Assembly (NCBI GenBank): GCA_964556885.1
Contig: CAZKYP010000131.1
Coordinates: 1-9,137, forward strand
Reading direction: 5' to 3'
From: CAZKYP01 sp964556885
Lineage (GTDB): Bacteria > Planctomycetota > Phycisphaerae > Sedimentisphaerales > Anaerobacaceae
Length of the DNA stretch: 9,137 bases
This document shows positions 5,745 through 9,137 of this stretch, one piece after another (the first letter of the stretch is position 1; each line of letters starts with the position of its first letter). Below the pieces are notes generated by a model. That model worked only from the letters and a program-made list of their open reading frames with translations, searched no databases and had not been told where the DNA came from. The position numbers and the translations under genes are program-made.

Positions 5745-7666
5745 CTTCCTGCTCTCGACAAATCAAAAAGATAATATAAAAAGTAACTATCGGCAAAATC
5801 TTTGCCAAGAGTTTTCCTGACATCCTGTTCGTTGTTTTTACCGCCCTGAAGCTTGTAGACCCTGTCAACCTCTTTTATCCGGCTGATTGTTTCGGGTTTT
5901 AACTTCCAGCCGTGTAAATTTATTTTTGTATTTCCCATGCCTATAAAAATCAAAATCGCTTCTTCGTAACACCTTGGCATTCTCTCGTAACCTAAAATAT
6001 TAAGTCGTCCAATGTTCGCTGCGATCTGGTCCAACTGCCCGGACAGCAAATATACAGCCATCAAATATTCGAAGGCATGTCTGTTGCCGGGATTCTTAAC
6101 CAGCAGTTGCTGAAAAAACTCACCTACACCATAATTAAAGCTGACGCTGTCTTTATCAAGAGCGACCGAGCGTATATACCGAATCAAACTATCGCTTGCA
6201 TATCCGGGATCCTTTTCAAGTCTTGCGAGCATCCGACGCCCGCGATCACCGTATATCAAATCCCTGCTTAATGCCTTCAGAAATACTTTTGCCGCCTCGA
6301 CCTGACCTTTGGCTATCTTTATCGTCGCAAGCTGTTCGAGAATTACCGGACTGCTGCCGACAAGCTCCAGGCTTTCGAAAGCGTCTCTTTCAGCGATTCC
6401 TACATGTCCGAGCTGCAAGAGTATCTGGCTTCTTTTTAAGAATATTCTCCCGGAAGGTTTATTCACTTGAGAACCTGTAAGTATCAGGGCCTGTAATTTC
6501 TGCGGATAACCGAACATTTTATCACCGAGTTGTCCGGTATGATAAAGCGCCCGGTTAACATCGTGAATACAAAAGATATCGTACGATTCCGGACGAATTT
6601 TGTCGGCAGTCCGGAGAACTTCAGGCCACATTTTATTATGCGCGAAGTAATCCACCTGTACCAACCTCTTTTTCGTACTATCGAACGATATAAAAACACC
6701 CGCCGCAAGAATGACAATCGGCAGTGCTTTTGCTATAATCAGCTTTGCTTTGTTATTGTTGAAGTTCCACCAGGGTTTCTTCGCCGGTCGGGATTTATCT
6801 TGAGTGTTCATTTTAGAACCCTTAACAACCTCTTTTTTTCCGGCCAATACCTGTCGTAAACCTGCCGCAAATAAAACCAGTGGAAAGAAAAAATACAAAC
6901 TGTACATGAGAATTTTAATCCACGGGTCAGGCTTCAATGTAATATTTAATTCCTGTACGGGGATGATTTCCGTTTCCAAATAGAAGATATATCTCATCAC
7001 CAGATAAAATCCGATTGCTGCTGTCAGCATTATTACGCCGAGGACTCTGCGTCTTTTATTGAAAAATTCGTAAATTGCAGCCAAAAGCGCAAAGATAAGA
7101 TTCGCCCAGCCTGCGATATAATACAAAAGAGCAAACATAACAATAAACTTTGCGGCAGCGGCCGCACTGCTGCGTACGATAAGTTTTTCGTAAACTACCA
7201 GGAGCCATAGTGCCACCGATAAAGCAATAAATGTGTTTACCTGATTGTCATAACGACTGTATACCATCAATAAAATAACAACCGGTATGTATGAAATAAG
7301 CTTTAATCTATCTCCCGCCGACAACCTGACAAGAATCCTTGCTGCGATATAAATAATCAGTGCAATTGCAGTGACAATCAGTGCGCCCAGCCATGAGAAG
7401 TAATACAGTTGCGACAAGAATCCCCCTATGTATTCAACTATTCCGCCGGGATACTTCAGGGAGCTTTTGAAAAATTCCCGGTCCACCGAAAAAGCCGGAT
7501 AAGTTATGAAGGTTCCAAAGCTGTGATAAATGAGGCGAGACTCAATAATCAACAAAACATAAAGATAGGTGCAGGCGAAAAATATTATGGAACCTGCGGG
7601 CAGGTTACGGTATCGAGAAGATTTTTTTTTCTCAGGTGACTGTCTTTTTTTTGTTTTTTTTGACAT
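5741..7666 (-). CDS. DUF6057-like polytopic membrane protein with helical-repeat tail
   Basis: 641 residues. The Lys-rich N-terminus (residues 3-20) should be cytoplasmic. About eight membrane segments follow: ~24-42, 92-114, 122-137, 142-159, 172-199, 207-228, 250-272 and 308-327. A conserved-looking outside loop between the first two reads FSVDREFFKSSLKYPGGIVEYIGGFLSQLYY in part (59-89). Residues ~335-605 are helical and TPR-like, starting with ALYHTGQLGDKMFGYPQ (373-389), which is the feature that makes me name DUF6057. Eight segments put this tail on the same side as the N-terminus; an odd number would place it in the periplasm beside the heme propeller. The loop between segments 7 and 8 is very basic. 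The overall plan (multi-span membrane domain plus soluble repeat tail) recalls glycan-related membrane proteins, but no catalytic motif is visible. It starts 33 bp after the RidA-like gene with only a weak ribosome site and overlaps the next gene by ATGA. Confidence 0.8.
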   Translation of the reverse strand: MSKKTKKRQSPEKKKSSRYRNLPAGSIIFFACTYLYVLLIIESRLIYHSFGTFITYPAFSVDREFFKSSLKYPGGIVEYIGGFLSQLYYFSWLGALIVTAIALIIYIAARILVRLSAGDRLKLISYIPVVILLMVYSRYDNQVNTFIALSVALWLLVVYEKLIVRSSAAAAAKFIVMFALLYYIAGWANLIFALLAAIYEFFNKRRRVLGVIMLTAAIGFYLVMRYIFYLETEIIPVQELNITLKPDPWIKILMYSLYFFFPLVLFAAGLRQVLAGKKEVVKGSKMNTQDKSRPAKKPWWNFNNNKAKLIIAKALPIVILAAGVFISFDSTKKRLVQVDYFAHNKMWPEVLRTADKIRPESYDIFCIHDVNRALYHTGQLGDKMFGYPQKLQALILTGSQVNKPSGRIFLKRSQILLQLGHVGIAERDAFESLELVGSSPVILEQLATIKIAKGQVEAAKVFLKALSRDLIYGDRGRRMLARLEKDPGYASDSLIRYIRSVALDKDSVSFNYGVGEFFQQLLVKNPGNRHAFEYLMAVYLLSGQLDQIAANIGRLNILGYERMPRCYEEAILIFIGMGNTKINLHGWKLKPETISRIKEVDRVYKLQGGKNNEQDVRKTLGKDFADSYFLYYLFDLSRAGR

Positions 7667-7699
7667 TTATACTGGGAACCTGCAAATGTACACGCTGAT

Positions 7700-8815
7700 T
7701 TATGCCTGGCTCGCTCCGGCAATCACAGCCGTTGCTTCGATTTCGAAAAGCAGATCGTCACGACAAATATCAGCTATTACTGTCAGATTAGGCCAGGCCA
7801 GGTCACTCCATTGATCCAGGAAGACTTTTTCGATTTCAGTGGTTTCACAATAAGCAACCGCCTGAACGACATCTTCATCACGGCATTTCATATCTCTGAG
7901 AACCGACCGCACATTACATATCGAAGCTTCGATCTGCCCTGAGACGTCACCTGTATTTGTACTCTTTCCATCAGCGTCGATGGAGGCTGTCCCTGAGACG
8001 AACACAGTTGTTCCCGCCGGTGTCCGGACTCGCGAAGCTCGTGAAAAGGCCGAACCGTATTTGAGAGCGGAGTCCTGATTCCCGCCGGCATCCAAATAAT
8101 CTATTGGTTTGCCCATACCAGCTACCGCCACAAGATCCATCCCGCATATTGCCCCGTTGCCCGGGCTGATTCCGATTCCGGTGCTGGCCGGCATCCTGTT
8201 CGCTGTACTATTGCCGATAAGTCCATGATCATTGAAAAAACTATTTCGCACACGGTTGAAGTCATCATACCATGTATGAATATCTTTCAGCCATATCCAG
8301 GTACGAGGCACTGAATGCAAATTGAAACCTTCCTGTTTTAATATTGCCTCAGCCTTTTCCAACATGGCTTTCATCTGATTAATCGGCTGTCCGGCCTCAG
8401 AAGCTCGAATACATGAGACGGTTAAATACTTGATATTGCCGGAATGTATTATGCGCCCGCAGAGACAATCTCCCAAATGAAGAGTTTTCGGAGCTTCCAC
8501 GCTTGTCAATGCGTGCACCTGCACTCCGGCGATCTGCCCGTTTATTCCCTTCGGAACTACCAGCCATGCCGGCTCCACACCATCATCATAACCACCGTAA
8601 ATACGTTTTCTTATAGGACGAACAGTTTCCAGCGCATCCTCAGTGACAAATACCCTCTCCTGGAGAATATTAGCTCTTTCCGACTCTAAAACCCGGCGGA
8701 TACCGCTGAAAAGCTCATTTGCCTGTTCCTGCAACGTCAAATTCGGGGTGACCGATGCGTTGATGTAAACATCAGTCGCTATATCTGACTCAATCCTGCG
8801 AGTGACAATTTTCAT
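7700..8815 (-). CDS. RidA/YjgF-fold protein of the chorismatase (FkbO/Hyg5) type
   Basis: 371 residues from ATG 8815, which has AGGA 10 nt upstream; the in-frame TTG at 8824 lies too close to that site. There is no signal peptide, so it is cytoplasmic. Length and layout match the chorismatases FkbO, Hyg5 and XanB2: a divergent N-terminal YjgF-like half, a central RTWIWLKDIHTWYDDFNRVRN (in part, 171-191), then RMPASTGIGI (207-216), ALKYGSAFSRASRV (250-263) and a typical C-terminal RidA half, TTVFVSGTASID (269-280) to CRDDLLFEIEATAV (351-364). Known members split chorismate into hydroxybenzoate or dihydroxycyclohexadiene carboxylate. Cys351 and Glu358 lie in the C-terminal strand where chorismatases and RidA keep functional residues. 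The substrate here is not established. It is the first gene of the presumed operon with the DUF6057-like and heme/propeller genes. Confidence 0.75.
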   Translation of the reverse strand: MKIVTRRIESDIATDVYINASVTPNLTLQEQANELFSGIRRVLESERANILQERVFVTEDALETVRPIRKRIYGGYDDGVEPAWLVVPKGINGQIAGVQVHALTSVEAPKTLHLGDCLCGRIIHSGNIKYLTVSCIRASEAGQPINQMKAMLEKAEAILKQEGFNLHSVPRTWIWLKDIHTWYDDFNRVRNSFFNDHGLIGNSTANRMPASTGIGISPGNGAICGMDLVAVAGMGKPIDYLDAGGNQDSALKYGSAFSRASRVRTPAGTTVFVSGTASIDADGKSTNTGDVSGQIEASICNVRSVLRDMKCRDEDVVQAVAYCETTEIEKVFLDQWSDLAWPNLTVIADICRDDLLFEIEATAVIAGASQA

Positions 8816-8873
8816 AATATACAAATCCTAAAAAGCCCTTTTCTTCACCCATAAATCGGCTATATAAGCTAAA

Positions 8874-8890
8874 TACTTAACTTTTAAGTA
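8874..8890. promoter_or_regulatory. Inverted repeat upstream of the RidA-like gene (possible operator)
   Basis: TACTTAA (8874-8880) and TTAAGTA (8884-8890) are perfect 7-bp arms around CTT. The site lies about 60 bp before the RidA-like start, next to an AT-rich TTATAT (minus strand, 8862-8867) that could be a -10, though no good -35 is visible. An operator role is inferred from position only. Confidence 0.3.
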
Positions 8891-9004
8891 CCTACAGAGA
8901 AGCCATTTAACTTACAGCAAATAAGCGTTTTTTTTAAATCCAGCAACGACCTTACCTCTTTTGTTCCACTGCCGGTCCTGTGTTTTAATTTACATCAGTT
9001 CCGA

Positions 9005-9049
9005 TATAATAAGTTACCATAAGAGCCTCTTTTATATAAGATTAATCTT
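9005..9049 (+). promoter_or_regulatory. Possible rightward promoter with two palindromes just downstream
   Basis: TATAAT (9005-9010) is a perfect -10; the best -35, TTTTAA (8983-8988, 16-nt spacer), is weak. Just after the implied start lie AAGAG-C-CTCTT (9021-9031) and the perfect palindrome AAGATTAATCTT (9038-9049). Both have AAGA...TCTT ends, with centres about 17 bp apart. This would fit operators controlling a divergent gene beyond the window; it is inference from spacing. Confidence 0.25.
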
Positions 9050-9137
9050 TCCAGCCGAATTATATTTAAGGATATCCTGCTCTTCATATCTTCATTTAAA
9101 CAGGTGGATTGGCCGGGAGATTCTGCAAAAATCCGAC

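Larger units (their letters stand above)
8816..9137. other. 322-bp AT-rich intergenic region, no recognisable gene
   Basis: No frame of useful length or coding character is visible on either strand. An 11-codon minus-strand frame (9020-8985, MVTYYIGTDVN) has AGAGG 5 nt before its ATG, but is too short to call. The region must carry the promoter of the RidA-like operon. It holds three short inverted repeats, a T8 run (8928-8935) and a possible rightward -10. The last 40 bases are open on the minus strand to a TAA at 9096 and could be the end of a neighbouring gene, which cannot be decided here. Confidence 0.5.

Noticed and set aside
8816..8824. TTG 8824 as start of the RidA-like protein
   Set aside because: The AGGA site is only one base away from it, while ATG 8815 is at a normal distance.
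8907..8935. T8 run preceded by CTTA...TAAG as an intrinsic terminator
   Set aside because: The possible stem is only 4 bp and AT-rich, and no gene is seen ending just upstream on that strand.
1..9137. tRNA, rRNA, CRISPR arrays, transposases, phage or toxin-antitoxin genes
   Set aside because: No cloverleaf, regularly spaced repeat, transposase motif or terminal inverted repeat pair was seen on reading both strands.

Overview
The window looks like chromosomal DNA of a Gram-negative bacterium. The left end holds the last part of an outer-membrane TonB-dependent receptor. Two lipoproteins carry lipobox signals, one protein carries a twin-arginine (Tat) signal, and one protein has a heme c motif. 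Most starts have a clear Shine-Dalgarno sequence, which argues against Bacteroidota, although several families here (DUF6057-like, heme/TolB-propeller, DUF6250-like) also remind me of Bacteroidota proteins. The Tat leader style and the mix of families fit Planctomycetota, possibly Phycisphaerae/Sedimentisphaerales. That placement is inference; no rRNA or marker gene is present.

Layout, left half. The receptor fragment (1-602, +) converges on a Tat-exported TIM-barrel protein (655-1659, -). A divergent gap of about 210 bp holds an extended -10 promoter and a perfect palindrome for the TIM-barrel gene. Next comes a tiny basic lipoprotein (1871-2083, +) and a hairpin plus T-tract terminator. A well-formed sigma70-type promoter then drives a second lipoprotein with a DUF6250-like, lectin/glucanase-type domain (2287-3000, +). 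The last codons of that gene form an 11-bp perfect hairpin, and they face the end of a convergent membrane-anchored protein built from two copies of a 104-residue unit (3020-4000, -).

Layout, right half. Three genes on the minus strand form a probable operon, transcribed in this order: a RidA/chorismatase-like protein (7700-8815), a large multi-spanning membrane protein of DUF6057 type (5741-7666), and a membrane-anchored protein with one CxxCH heme site and a TolB-like beta-propeller (4197-5744). The last two overlap by ATGA. The last 320 bases hold no recognisable gene, but contain several palindromes and a possible rightward promoter.

How they may work together: the left half looks like surface and carbohydrate-related envelope functions. 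The three-gene right-hand set is the best candidate for an undescribed system: a soluble YjgF-fold enzyme coupled to an integral membrane protein with a helical-repeat tail and a periplasmic monoheme propeller. There are no tRNA or rRNA genes, CRISPR arrays, insertion sequences or phage genes that I can recognise.
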